A DNA stretch of 64,000 nt, taken from assembly GCA_047967505.1 (NCBI GenBank), contig CM106538.1; one strand, 5' to 3'. The position numbers and the translations under genes were made by a program. Numbering within the stretch: the stretch's first letter is position 1; every line of letters starts with the position of its first letter. Under the pieces are notes generated by a model. It was not told where the DNA came from and made no database searches. It saw nothing but the letters and a program-made list of their open reading frames with translations. Shown one piece after another: positions 36,001-48,000 of the stretch. The stretch comes from Dipteris shenzhenensis. Taxonomy: Eukaryota > Polypodiophyta > Polypodiopsida > Gleicheniales.

Positions 36001-39000
36001 ATATCTTCAGAGAAGGAGGCAGGTGTATGATCGTGGTCCTTTATGTGGACGATCTTGTCATAACAGGGAACCATGAAGAGAAGATCTCGCAGACAAAGCA
36101 TTTGCTAGGAAGAGAGTTTGAAATGACAGACCTTGGACTGATGCATTTCTGTTTGGGGATTGAAGTTTGGCAAGATCCGAAACAGATCTTCATTTCACAG
36201 TTGAAGTATGCTGGAGAGATACTGAAGGCATTTGGCATGGTTGAGTACAAGACAGTTGGTACCCCTATGGAGGTTGACGTGAAGCTCTCAAACGAGGATT
36301 CATCACCATTGGTGGACGAAGCGAAGTATAGAAGACTTGTGGGTAGTTTGATTTACTTGTGCAACACGCGGTCGAACATCAGCTTTGCGACTGGTGTAGT
36401 AAGCAGGCTTTCCAATAAGTCTCGGGAGAACCATTGGAGGACAGGGATGTGAGTGCTGAAATACATCGAAGGCACACTTGATTATGGCATCACCATACCA
36501 AGGGCAACATCTTGACCGGATTTTGTGACTCGGATTAGGCAGGAGACGTGGACAGCAGGAGATCAGTCACATGTTACTGTTTCTCACTTGGATCTGGAGC
36601 TGTGTCATGGGTCAGCAAGAAGCAACCCATAGTTACTCTTTCTTCTACCGAGGCTGAGTACAAATCAGCTTGCTTTGCTTCTTGCGAGGCAATGTGGTTG
36701 AGGAGGATTTTAGGGGACATGGGTGCAGTGCAGAACAAGCCAACGCAGTTATCATGTGACAATCAGAGTTGCATGGCGATTGCAAAGAACCATGTGTTCC
36801 AGGCTCGCACAAAACACATTGAGATTCAATATCACTTTGTACGCGAGCTCATCATGGATGGAGAGGTCGACTTGGTGTACTATCCGACTACACAGAATGC
36901 TGCGGACATCTTCACGAAGGCTCTTGGAAGAGACTTGTTGGAGAGGCATCTTCATCGACTTGGCATTGGGCCAAAAAAGTAAGTTCACTTGCGGGTGGAC
37001 ATTGAGGGGGGTTGTTAGATATCAATGCTCCACTCTCGTGTAACTACGCGGGAACCAGCTACACTGTACTTGTAAGCCCTCCATATGAGGAGAAGGCATT
37101 TGAGTAGCTCGGTTATCCGGTAGGTCCTGGTTTAGACACCAGATGGGGGCCATGTGTGGCCTGATGGTTGGACGGAGTTGGCACTACCAACTAGGCTACA
37201 TGCAAGTGCGGGAAGGCATCCCATGATTGACCGCACTAAGGGTAGACAGAGCATTTCCCGGGGCAATCCACTCTCGGGTTGCGGGGCCCATTTGGAGTCC
37301 CAGATGATCCCGGATGGCTGTGGGCCGAACGATAACCGTAGGTTTGTTGCTCTATTTTACGCCACGGTTCTATCGTGTGGTCAGTGGCCTATTTCGGGAC
37401 CGACCCCAGTCGACCATTTTGGGCGGACTGGGTCGGTCACCCAATTGGGTCCAATCGACTACGACTAGTGGCTATATAAGAGCGAGCCCGTGAAGCCCAT
37501 TTCATCACTGGCTACAGCAACCCTGATTCCTTAGCATCCAGCCTCCGTTCTCTACTGTTTTCAGCTTGCCATCGAAGCTTCTTTCACAAGAGCGCACGGT
37601 TGGGAGGCAGCGCCATCTATTGTATCAGTTCTACAGTAATCAAATTTTTGATTCTCCATACTATCTGGTTTTCTCTCTTGCGTACGAGATCCTGTTATCT
37701 GTTGAGCACAAACGTTGTATTATTTTCTTACAAATTGTTAGCGCTTTGCATGCAAATAATACATTGTGGACTAATTCTAGTCACGGTTGGCGTCCCCACT
37801 GAACACATGTGCACACATAACAAATATATAAATATACATTTATTCTCGGGTTGACCGAAGTCAACGCTCGTGATCATAATTAAGGGCTTTGACCAAGGGT
37901 TGGGGCGCCTTAATTATAGTCAAGTCTCTCCAACCGAAGTTGGCACAACTCTCCAACCGAAGTTGGCTCAACTTGGTTAACTGTAGTTAACCCTCTTGGC
38001 GCATGCCAAATCTCGTTGACCAAAGTCAACACTCTTTGACCGTAGTCAGCTCTGTGGTTCTTTGGTTAACCGCAGTTAACTCTCTTGGTAATATACCAAG
38101 TCTCCCCGACCGAAGTCAGGTTTACTTGACCAGAGTCAAGTATCTTTGACCGTAGTCAATTCTCTGACCATTAAAAGAACTCTTTGACCATAATTAACCT
38201 AGATGGAAACTCTTTAATTATGATCAAATAAATGGTCAACTGTACTTTGACTTAGGACATTTACATTATGGTGACACCTCCCATCCGTACACTTCTGTCC
38301 ATACACAGGCGTTGATCACCGTCCGTACAAGCGTACGGCGCCGTATAGCCTGTTGTACTGCCGTACTACAGTACGGTTGTCCATACCATACTGCAGGCTC
38401 CTGTGGATATTCTGTACTGTCAGCTCCCCGCACGTGTGACGCCTGTCATCGTTGTAGCTTTGTACGATTTCGTCGGTTCCGTCGTACAGTCATCCGTACA
38501 CTATAGGGATTTCGTCGTATAGTCATCCGCACATTGACCGTACACTGACAGTTCTGTAGTGTCAGCTCGGTGCAGGCTGAATGTGTCCGTACAGTTCCGT
38601 TGCAGGGCTTTTTGGGCAGACATTGGAGCTGGTTTGTAGGTGTTGAAAACAGTTAGGGCATTTGCAATTACACTGCAATTTTTGCAGTGAAATTTGGGGC
38701 TTCTGCAAGCAGAGTGCAAATTGTGCAACATTTGGGGCTTTTAGACCATTTGTCCTCTTTTGTATGCAATTTCCCACAAGAAATTGGGGCTTTTGCATTT
38801 GGGTTGCAATTTTGCAGGTAAAAGAGCATTTTGGAAGTTTGCAAGCATTTTTGGACTTAGTACAAGTCAATTTGCAGAATTTTGCCACTTTTTGCAGATT
38901 CTATTTGCAGATTTTGGGGCATTCAGCAGAGCATTGTGGTGCATTTTGAGCCTTTGATAGGCTATGATAGTATTTGTCACTGCGGGCAGATTTTCTTTGC

Positions 39001-42000
39001 AGATTTTACTTGTGCATTTTGCATCCTGGGAAGGGATTTTACTTGTTCAGTTTGCTGTTTTTTCTGAGTTTATCTGGCAACAATGGCTCAGAACAACCCC
39101 AATGAGGTGTTCGGAGTCCTCACACAGGAGGATAAGTTGGATGGCACCAACTACTCCTTGTGGAGCTTTATGGTTTGCAATATCTTGGTTGGCAGACATC
39201 TTTGGGACTATGTCAATGGAGATGAAGCGAGACCAGATACAGTGGCCACACCTGTCACTCCTACCGCTGGAGGCAGGGGTAGAGGTCAAAATGCAGCACA
39301 AGTAGTTGGAGCTGCCGCTCCAGGAGCTCCCACAGCAGAGCAGAAAAGATGGGATTCTAGAGATGCACAAGCTCTATCAGTGATTTCTCTCTCTGTCAAG
39401 GGGTTCATTATACCTCACATTCAGTCATGCGAGACATCAAAGGCAGCTTGGGAGATACTAGAGAGTATGTTTGCAGCAAGAAATGATGCCAGAGTTTCCT
39501 TTATGAAGTGAGAGCTTTCTCATACGCATATGGATGAGGGAGATTCCACGAATTCTCACGTCACAAAGCTTTAGGATTTGAGGGAGCAACTGTTGAATAT
39601 TGATGAAGTCATTTAGAGATGATTACCACCACTCTGAATTCTCTTCCTGAGTCCTATATCGGTTTCCACACTTCGCTGAATTTGTCATTGAGGAGGGACA
39701 GCAATCCTCTCTCTTTTCACGAGTTGGTAGAACTTCTGTTGCGGGAGGAGCAGACATGAAGAAATATGGCAACCCGGGCTGGCGAGCATGGCATGCTTTC
39801 CAAGTTCAAGCCTAAGGGAAAAGGGCAGCAAAAGCAACATGCCAATCAGCCCTCACATCAACATAAAGATTCAAGACAGCCCTCTTATAAGGCTAAGGGT
39901 GATGCAAATAAGCAGAAAAAGAAGGGCATTTGTCACTAATGCAAGATGCCAGGTCATTATATTGGAGAATGCAAGAAGCGCATAGCTAAAGAGAAGAAAA
40001 GGGATTCAGGTGTGGTTGTCTCAGATGCATCAGCTTCTCATTCACATGATGGGGGAGATGTTGCAGCCAACTTTGTGGAAGAGCACTATGCTATTCTGTC
40101 TTGCACTTTAGATTTTACAGTGGGTAGTTCAGTTGCTACAACCACTAATGATGATGATCCTTATGCTTTCTTGACTTGCAGTTATGATCCTTCAAAAGAT
40201 GCATGCTCTCTCAGTGTCAATGAGACACTGAATACTTGGTATTTTGACAGTGGTGCTTCAAAGCACATCACTTTCAAGAAGAGTCTTTTTTCATCTTTGC
40301 ATTCTCCACCTACCAAAAAGGTGACTTGTGCAAATAATTCTTCTTATTCAGTGTGTGGAGTGGGGGACATTATTCTCACATTCACTAATGGCACATATTT
40401 CAGAATTTCAGATGTTCTCTATGTTCCAGGCATAAAGAAGAATTTGATTTCAGTGTCCTCTCTTAATAGAGGAGGATTTCAGGTTGTATTTGATGATGCT
40501 AAGTGTGCAATCAGAGACAAAGAGAATGACTATGCTTTGATGTTGTCTGGCACTTTGTATCGGGGTCTTTTTCAGCTTGATTTATATCCGATCATGCATT
40601 TTCAGTAAGCACTCCTACTGTTGTGACGCAAAATGCGGAGTTATGGCATGCTAGGTATGGGCACATGAGCTATGGCAGCTTAATGACACTACAGAAGCAT
40701 GATATGGTTGATGCATTGCCTCCGTTAGAGTCATTTCCTCCTCATTCATGTAAGGGTTGCATCCTTGGCAAGATGCATAGATTTCCTTTCAAGAAGGATG
40801 GTGCAGTGAAAGTTACATGCAAATTACAGCTTATTCACAATGATGTCTGCGGTCCCATGAGGACACCTGCTTTTGGGGGTTATCTTTATTATGTTACATT
40901 CATAGATGACTTCATCAACTACACTTGGGTCTATGGTCTTAAGGCAAAATCATAAGTGTTTATGCATTTCAAACACTTTGTGGCTATGGTTGAGAATGAG
41001 ACAAGACTCAAGGTGCAGACACTTCGCACAGATCGAGGGGGGGAGTATATGTCTCATGAGTTTGAGGCATTTTTGGAGGAGGAAGGCATCACGCATCAGC
41101 TTACAGTGAGGCTTACATCTCAACAGAATGGCAAAGATGAGCGGAAGAATCACATTCTTATGGAGATGGATAGATGCATGCTTACTAGTAAAAAGTTGCC
41201 TCACAGGTTTTGGCTTGAAGGCCTCATGTGTGCCAACTATGTTTTGAATCGGGCTCCCACAAAGGCTTTCAAGACAATTACTCCCTATGAGGCTTGGCAT
41301 GGGAGAAAGCCTTGTGTGGACCATTTCAGAGTTTTTTGTTGTGTTGCATATGCCCACGTGGCTGTGGAGTTTCGACACAAGTTGTCAGATAAGGCACTTT
41401 AATGCATTTTTGTGGGGTATATAGTTCACAAAGCAAAGGCTATTGTCTCTACAATCCTGCTTCACGCAAGATTTTTGTTAGTAGAGACGTTATATTCTCT
41501 GAAAATTCAGCACATACACATGCTGAATTTCAGATTCCAGCTTCTTCAGATGATGTTTTTGAGGGGATGCTTCCTATAGCATTTGGTTCCCCAGTTGAGG
41601 TTCATGCTGAAAATCAGAACTTACAGCAACCTCCTCTTGATCCATATGCCCCGATTCAACCACCGGTTGATTTTGTATCTCCACAGGGTGTGCATGAAGT
41701 TGTCAGGCAAGAGATTCAAGAGATACACTCAGCCAAAATAGTCCCGAATTGGTTGCTACAGACTCTCAGGGAGAGTAGGCTTGAGGCCCGATTGCCTGGT
41801 AGGACTCGTAGTGCGGTAAGGCACGCAGGGGGGGCTCTTTCAGTTGAGACAGCTTATGCAGGGACTCTTCTTGATGAAGAGGAGCCTGACTCTTTTTAAG
41901 AAGCAAAGGATAATGTGCATGCATAATGAGTTGCAGTCCATTGAGAAAAATCAAACTTGGGATGTTGTGGATTTGCCACCAGGTAAGCATGCCATTGGTA

Positions 42001-45000
42001 CCAAGTGGGTTTTCAAGGTAAAAAGAAGCCAGATGGGTCTATTGACAAGTACAAGGCAAGGCTGGTTGCCAAAGGCTATGCATAGAAGACTTTTGCTCCT
42101 ACATCCTGAATGACCACCATGCGGTCAGTTATTGTAATGGCTGCAAATTTTGTATGGAATGTCCATCAGTTGGACATAAAAACAGCTTCCCTTAATGGGG
42201 ACTTGCAGGAAGAGTTTTATGTCAAACAACCTCCTGGATTTGAACTTTCTGGCAATGCACTTCAGGTTTGCAAGCTTAACAAAGCTTTATATGGGCTGAA
42301 ACAAGCCCCACGTGCATGGTATGCCAAGATAGATGCATTCCTGGCAAGTAAAGGATTACATAATAGTCCCACGGAAAGCACTCTCTACATCAAGAAGGAT
42401 GGGGGGGATATTTTGGTCATCATTCTTTATGTAGATGACATGCTGCTCACAGGGTCAAATGAGGATATAATTGCAGATTTTAAGGCTGAGTTGAAAGCTG
42501 AATTTGACATGATAGATTTGGGCATGCCAAATTTTTATTTGGGGATCCAGTTTATACAAGACAAGCGTGGCATCGTTATGTCTCAATCCAAGTATGTGTT
42601 CCACATGCATGATTGTAAGCCTATAGCCACTCCCGTGGAGCCAGGGCTGAAGCTTACTATGTATGATGCAGTTGAATCAGTGGATGTCACACTTTACAGC
42701 CAGGCTGTTGGATGCCTCATCTACTTATGCAATACATGGCCCGATATTTAGTATGCAATATCTCAGGTGAGCAGATATATGCACAGCCCAAAGACAACAC
42801 ATTGGCAGGCAGTAAAATGCATCTTTCGTAAGGCATAAAGTCTTATGGCTTGATGTTTCCCGGGGGGTGACTTATAGATGCATGATTACAGTGATTCAGA
42901 TTGGGCTGGAGACTATGATACCAGGCAGTTCACTAGTGGTAATTGTTTGTTTTTGGGAAAAGCTTGCATTTCTTGGCTAAGCAAGAAGCAATCTACAGTG
43001 GCTACTTTCTCATGTGAAGCTGAGTACATGGTAGCTTTCACAGCGACAGTTGAGTGTGTTTGGCTATGACGTTTGTTCGCTTATCTTCATCTCTTATCGG
43101 AGGGTCCATCTCCAATTCTCACTGATAGTCAGAGTGCTATAGCAGTGGCAAAGAATCCTGTGTTTCATGCTCGCACGAAGCACATTGAGGTTCATTATCA
43201 GTATGTCAGAGAAAAGTGTAGGCTATCTCATGGGCTATCCATAGATGCCACTTATACCTTGGTATGAGCCTTGTAGGCCTAGTTATAGTCAATTAGGACT
43301 ATATCCATTCCTTCAGCCATTGACAGCTTTCTCAAGCTGTTTGTCAGCCTTTTGAGCTCTCATTCTTACTGATTTGCTTAGTTTTTCGAGGTTTTCTATA
43401 CATCTGTGAGGACTTGTGACCTCCTAGAGTATTTCTGTCGCGGGAACGCCACGTAAAACTAATCAGGGGGCAAGTTCCAGGCAAAACCAGAAACGGCCGC
43501 ACCTGGGCTCGTGTAGATGTTCAACGAGGCACCCCGATTCTGAAAAGAATACATGAAACCCTATTTTGGCGCGGAAAATCGGTGCACTTACTGCACATTT
43601 ATTGCTCGCAGCATCTGTACAGAATTCCGTACACGCTGAATTCCATACTCCTGGATGTCAGTAAGCATTTACTGCAGTACGGAGCTGCCTTGGGGTACAT
43701 GTCAGTTACATTGAAGGTTTCTCAGCATTTCGGAGCTGCCTCGAGCTGCGTGCCGGCGTTTGGAGCCATTTGGAGCTGCTGAATTGATCCGGAGAGTGCT
43801 CTCTGAGCCTTTCGCTCCTCATTTGGCATCCCTTTGCCTCAGGTTGCGAGCTTCTCTCCATTGGATCCCTTTCTCTCCATATCTACGTGCTCTCCTCCTC
43901 ATGGGAGCACTTCCTTTGCTGTAATTCTCATTTCCAGCCCTCATTTGCTCGCTTTCAGAGCCTGTCAGTGCTGTACATCATTGGGTAAGTCGTTGTTGCA
44001 TTGGCTTTTTCCAATTTTTGCTTCATTTGCATTTTGGAAAGGCCTCGTGTTGCCTTGGAAGGCCTCGTGTTGCCCTTGGGGATTTTTCTTGCAATAGGTA
44101 CACCTTGGGACAGCAGAGTCTTTTGCAGACATAAGCTTTGAAGCTTGGGCAGATTTTTAGCACTTGATTCTAAGAGGTTGCCTTTCTCTCATTTGCTTTG
44201 CCAGTTGGTGCATTTGCCTTGTATTTCAGCACCATGTCTGGTGGCAAAAATGATTTGTTTGGGCAGATTGGGGCCGATGACAAGCTTGATGGCACCAATT
44301 ATCCCATGTGGTCGTACATGATGGGACATGTTTTGGTTGCCAAGAATCTATGACATATTGTTTCAGGTTTTGAGGCTAGGCCTACATGCACTGTTACTGG
44401 TGCTACACCTACAGCCTCTGCTTCTTCAGGTGATGGTTCTACTGCTATAGCCAGGACTCCTACACCTCCTGCTCCAAGTGCTTTGCCTCCTTCACAGGAG
44501 AAAATTCAGTGGGATGGTCGTGATGCCAAAGCACGTGCCTTGATTGCTCTTTCAGTGAAACGGGTTATTATTCCTCATATTCGGTCTTGCAAGATAGCTA
44601 AGCAAGCATGGGATTAGCTTGCATCTTTGTGTCAGGTGCGGAATGAGGTGAGGGTTGCCTATTTCCGTAGGCAGTTGAAAAATTTAAAGCTTGATGAGGG
44701 TGGTAACATGGATATATTCTAAGCAGTGGCCAATGTAATGTAACAAGCGGGTTAGGGGCACTTTTCCCTCTTAGAGGTTTTTCCTCCTAACCACAGTCTA
44801 ATCTCTAACTACGGTTAGTGATTAGATAGGGTTTTGTCACTTAGACAAAACCCTCATCTTTGTCATTGTACTACACTTCATTTTGGTACACTTTCGGGAG
44901 TGACCTACGTTCAGCCCACTCTCCATTTTGCTCACTCGTGCTCTCTTCCATTTCTACGAGATCGAGAGGTTGAGTCGGAGGAGCATTTTATTTTCAGGTG

Positions 45001-48000
45001 TCTAGTGTACTACGAGATCTGAGGTCGCTACCATTGCCTCTTCAGAGACAGCTCCGGGCTCCTTTCTAGATTCCTCGCCTACCCAGATCAGAGATGCCTC
45101 GCGGCCTTCATTCATGAGGGGGTCCGACACAGAGAGTACTTACTCAGGCGACAGGGCTTGGCCACATCATCAGACACCTCTCAGAGCAAGATCACAGAGT
45201 TCTTCCCATTGAGTGACATTGATCGTCGAGTCTCTAGCCGCAGACGTGACAGAGACCTTGACCCGACGACTGTAGCACGACACACGAGACATTGAGGGGA
45301 CACATAGATCACTCTGGGGGACCTCCCGTCATTGTTTAGACCCGGGATACGTCCCACGGGAGTCATGGTGGCTCTGGTCTTGCGTCGAGCCTCGTCCAGG
45401 AGACCGAGACGTACAGCACCCCTTGACGGGCACCAGCGTCCCATCACCGGCTATGCACCAGCTAGGGCGACATGACATATGGAGGATTTTGCTCCACTCC
45501 AGTCCTTTTCTTTTCATTGTTACATCCAGATGTATTTGATTTGATTATGTATGATCAGACTTAGGATCCAGCATGGGTGATGATGCTCGTTTCAGTAGCT
45601 CCATCCTTACTGTGATTTGTATCAGGTTTTCTTTCAGTCTCATAGACCCATCGGTCTTCTGAAGACTCTAATAAAATTTCTTTCTTTTCTTTTCTTTCTC
45701 ACAAGATTTAGATAGCTTGCCTCCAGACTGAACATAAAAGACCAAGGCATCCTCATTTGATTGTTGTATTGTTGACCTAAAATGGAATACCTGACCTCAT
45801 GAAAGCCCCTCTTCAAGTAGAGCAAGAAATAGGCCTGCATGTGAATCATCTCAATCCATGGGTATGGCTGCATCAATCTGCTGAATTCTCCCTATAATTC
45901 CTCTGAGGTGACTTACTAATTGTAATTTATGGTCCTTTGGAAGTTTTCTGAAAGCCTTCCAGGATCCCACAAAAGAGGCAAGGCTTCCCTCCCATCTAGA
46001 CCACTGCAATGGCCTGCCATGCTCATCAAGGATGCTATCATTCCACATGACAGTACGCTGTCTATCAATCTTTTCCAAAGAGCAACGGGGGATTCTATGA
46101 AGAGTACTTCTGAAGCTGTCCCAAGCTTTCAGGATAGCAGCCATAAGAATGGTCTGACTCAAGTTGGAGCACCAACAATTCTCAAAACAATATGGTGGCA
46201 GGAATGTTGCTATGGTTGGATACCAAGGGCAAGGAAACATCTTCTCGGCCACACTAGAAAAAAAAGGCCAAAGAAAATTTTAAGGGCAAAAATATCCGAG
46301 TAGGAGGACCACTAGATGCACATCTCCTTAGGAAGCAGTGACCATTTTTGTTTTCTCCACTTTTGAGATCCCAGCCACAATGTGGAGAAGACTTGGAAAT
46401 TAAGTGAAGTAGACAAAGTTAAAACTTAATAGTTTGTTTCCACACCATTGAAAGTAGACATGCAACCTTCAGGAAAAAGGCAATGTTAAAAGCCACTGCT
46501 TTTTAATGGATGAATACCGCACCAAAGTGCAAACCAAGTACAAAATGAAGGTGCGAAACTATTTGCGGATGCCAAGGGAAAACATAAATAGGTGTTTGCT
46601 AAGAGGGCAAGGTACACTCAGGGACTTGACAATCTAGTGGATATACGTAGAAGTGTGGAATTGCAATGGCACTCTTATGTCAGATTTTGGGAACCTTTCT
46701 GATAAAAACAAAGGGTCACAGGCCAACAGTAGATATCCTTTGAAGTAAAAGGGCAATAGTAAAAGGCATTTAATTTTTAATGGGTGAAGACTGCACCAAA
46801 ATGCAGCCAGTACAAAATGAAGGTGCGAAACAATCAATGGATGCCAAGGGAAAAGATAAATGGGCTCTTTGCTAAGAGAGCAAGGTACACATCAGGGACT
46901 TGACAAATTAGTGGAATATATGTACCAGTGTGGAATTGCAATGGCACTCTTCTGTCAGATTTTGGGAACCTTTTTTATAAAACTAAGGGTCATATGCCAA
47001 CAGTAGATATCCTTTGAAGACATAGGTAAGGCAAGGCCTTTCTTACTCAGTAGGCAGCATTACATTGCCTGATCCTTAGCTTCGATAGGAGATCATCTAT
47101 AGGTAGATCAGTTGGATACTCTATGTTCATTGTCTCAGAAGACGCGGGCAACTCGGCAGCCTACTTGAGAGGATGGCACACTTCAGCCTATTTGAGTCAC
47201 GTTGCACTACTGTTGTGCTTATTTTTGATTTGTTGGTTTTAGTGAGTGGGAGAAGTGCACAGGCTTTCCCTGTGATATTTTTATAACTGTACTCTACTTC
47301 GTCTTATAGGCTGTTTTGGTGTTCTGAAGGCATTAATGAACTTTTCTTTCTCAAGTTGATTACGGCACGTTTGAATTGTTCACATATTGTTGGTAAATAT
47401 GCCAGAACTGTTTCCTTGCCATCTTTTTGTAACTATTGTCTCGTAGGTTATATTGTCAGACGAATTCTTTAGGCCATTGCTGAAACTTAACTTTTTGGTT
47501 GCAGCTTGCAATGCTATTTTCCGCTGAGTATAAGAAGTCATGGTCATCGTGTTTTGTCCTATAGGACAAACAACTTCTGGAATGAGATCTTGCTTGGTTA
47601 TTCGTGTGTATTTCCTCTGGGGATAATGAAAGCATATGGGGCTATAAGTAGTGTTTATTTACATGTCTGCTGATTATGGAGATGTCACTGACTGTGACTG
47701 TTCGTGACTCTTGTCCATGGAATTTTTTTTTGAGCTGGTGTCATAAAAAGGCACAGCAGAGTTTGTTTTGGATATTTCTTCATCTATGAATACGACACTG
47801 AATGATTCAATTACTCTTTTCTCTTAAGACTTGGAATGTGCAAACTAAGTGTGGTTGGTCAAATAAGGACTTCAACTGAGGGTCCAGGCCACAACGTTTA
47901 AGAGACCTCTATTTTCCTGCAAGCAGGAATTTTCTTCTTTCATTAAGAATTTGCAAGGAAAGATTCTAATTCACCTAAGAATTTGCAGGGAGGCTTAAGT

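Larger units (their letters stand above)
32221..37732 (+). mobile_element. Complete Ty1-copia retrotransposon E3 with target duplication AATTG
   Basis: LTRs 32221-32942 (722 bp) and 37013-37732 (720 bp), TGTTAG...CTTACA, with AATTG on both outer sides. PBS TGGTATCAGAGC at 32943-32954; polypurine tract TTGAGGGGGG at 37002-37011. By eye the LTRs differ at roughly 30-40 places, mostly transitions, so it is clearly older than E1. A TATA box (CTATATAAGAG) lies in both LTRs at about 32683 and 37473. Confidence 0.95.
39083..43440 (+). mobile_element. Ty1-copia element E4, decayed; 3' LTR-like start at 43217
   Basis: Gag, protease, integrase, RT and most of RNase H in order, same clade as E2. At 43217 coding sequence stops mid RNase H (after HYQYVREK) and TGTAGGCTATCTC starts, matching the E2 LTR start TGTAGGCCATCTC; the RNase H C-terminus and polypurine tract have been deleted. 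The LTR-like part has a stem-loop TATAGTC-AATTAG-GACTATA (43284-43303). No 5' LTR is recognised and the right border (about 43440) is uncertain. Confidence 0.8.

Noticed and set aside
37850-38160. CRISPR array or tRNA cluster
   Set aside because: Units are palindromes of changing sequence without constant repeats and unique spacers, and none folds as a tRNA. The DNA is plant nuclear.
14642-43069. A non-standard code in which TAG means Gln
   Set aside because: Copia frames would often be restored, but the host exons use CAG and CAA for Gln and none contains TAG. TGA and TAA also interrupt the elements and frameshifts are common. Decay explains it better.
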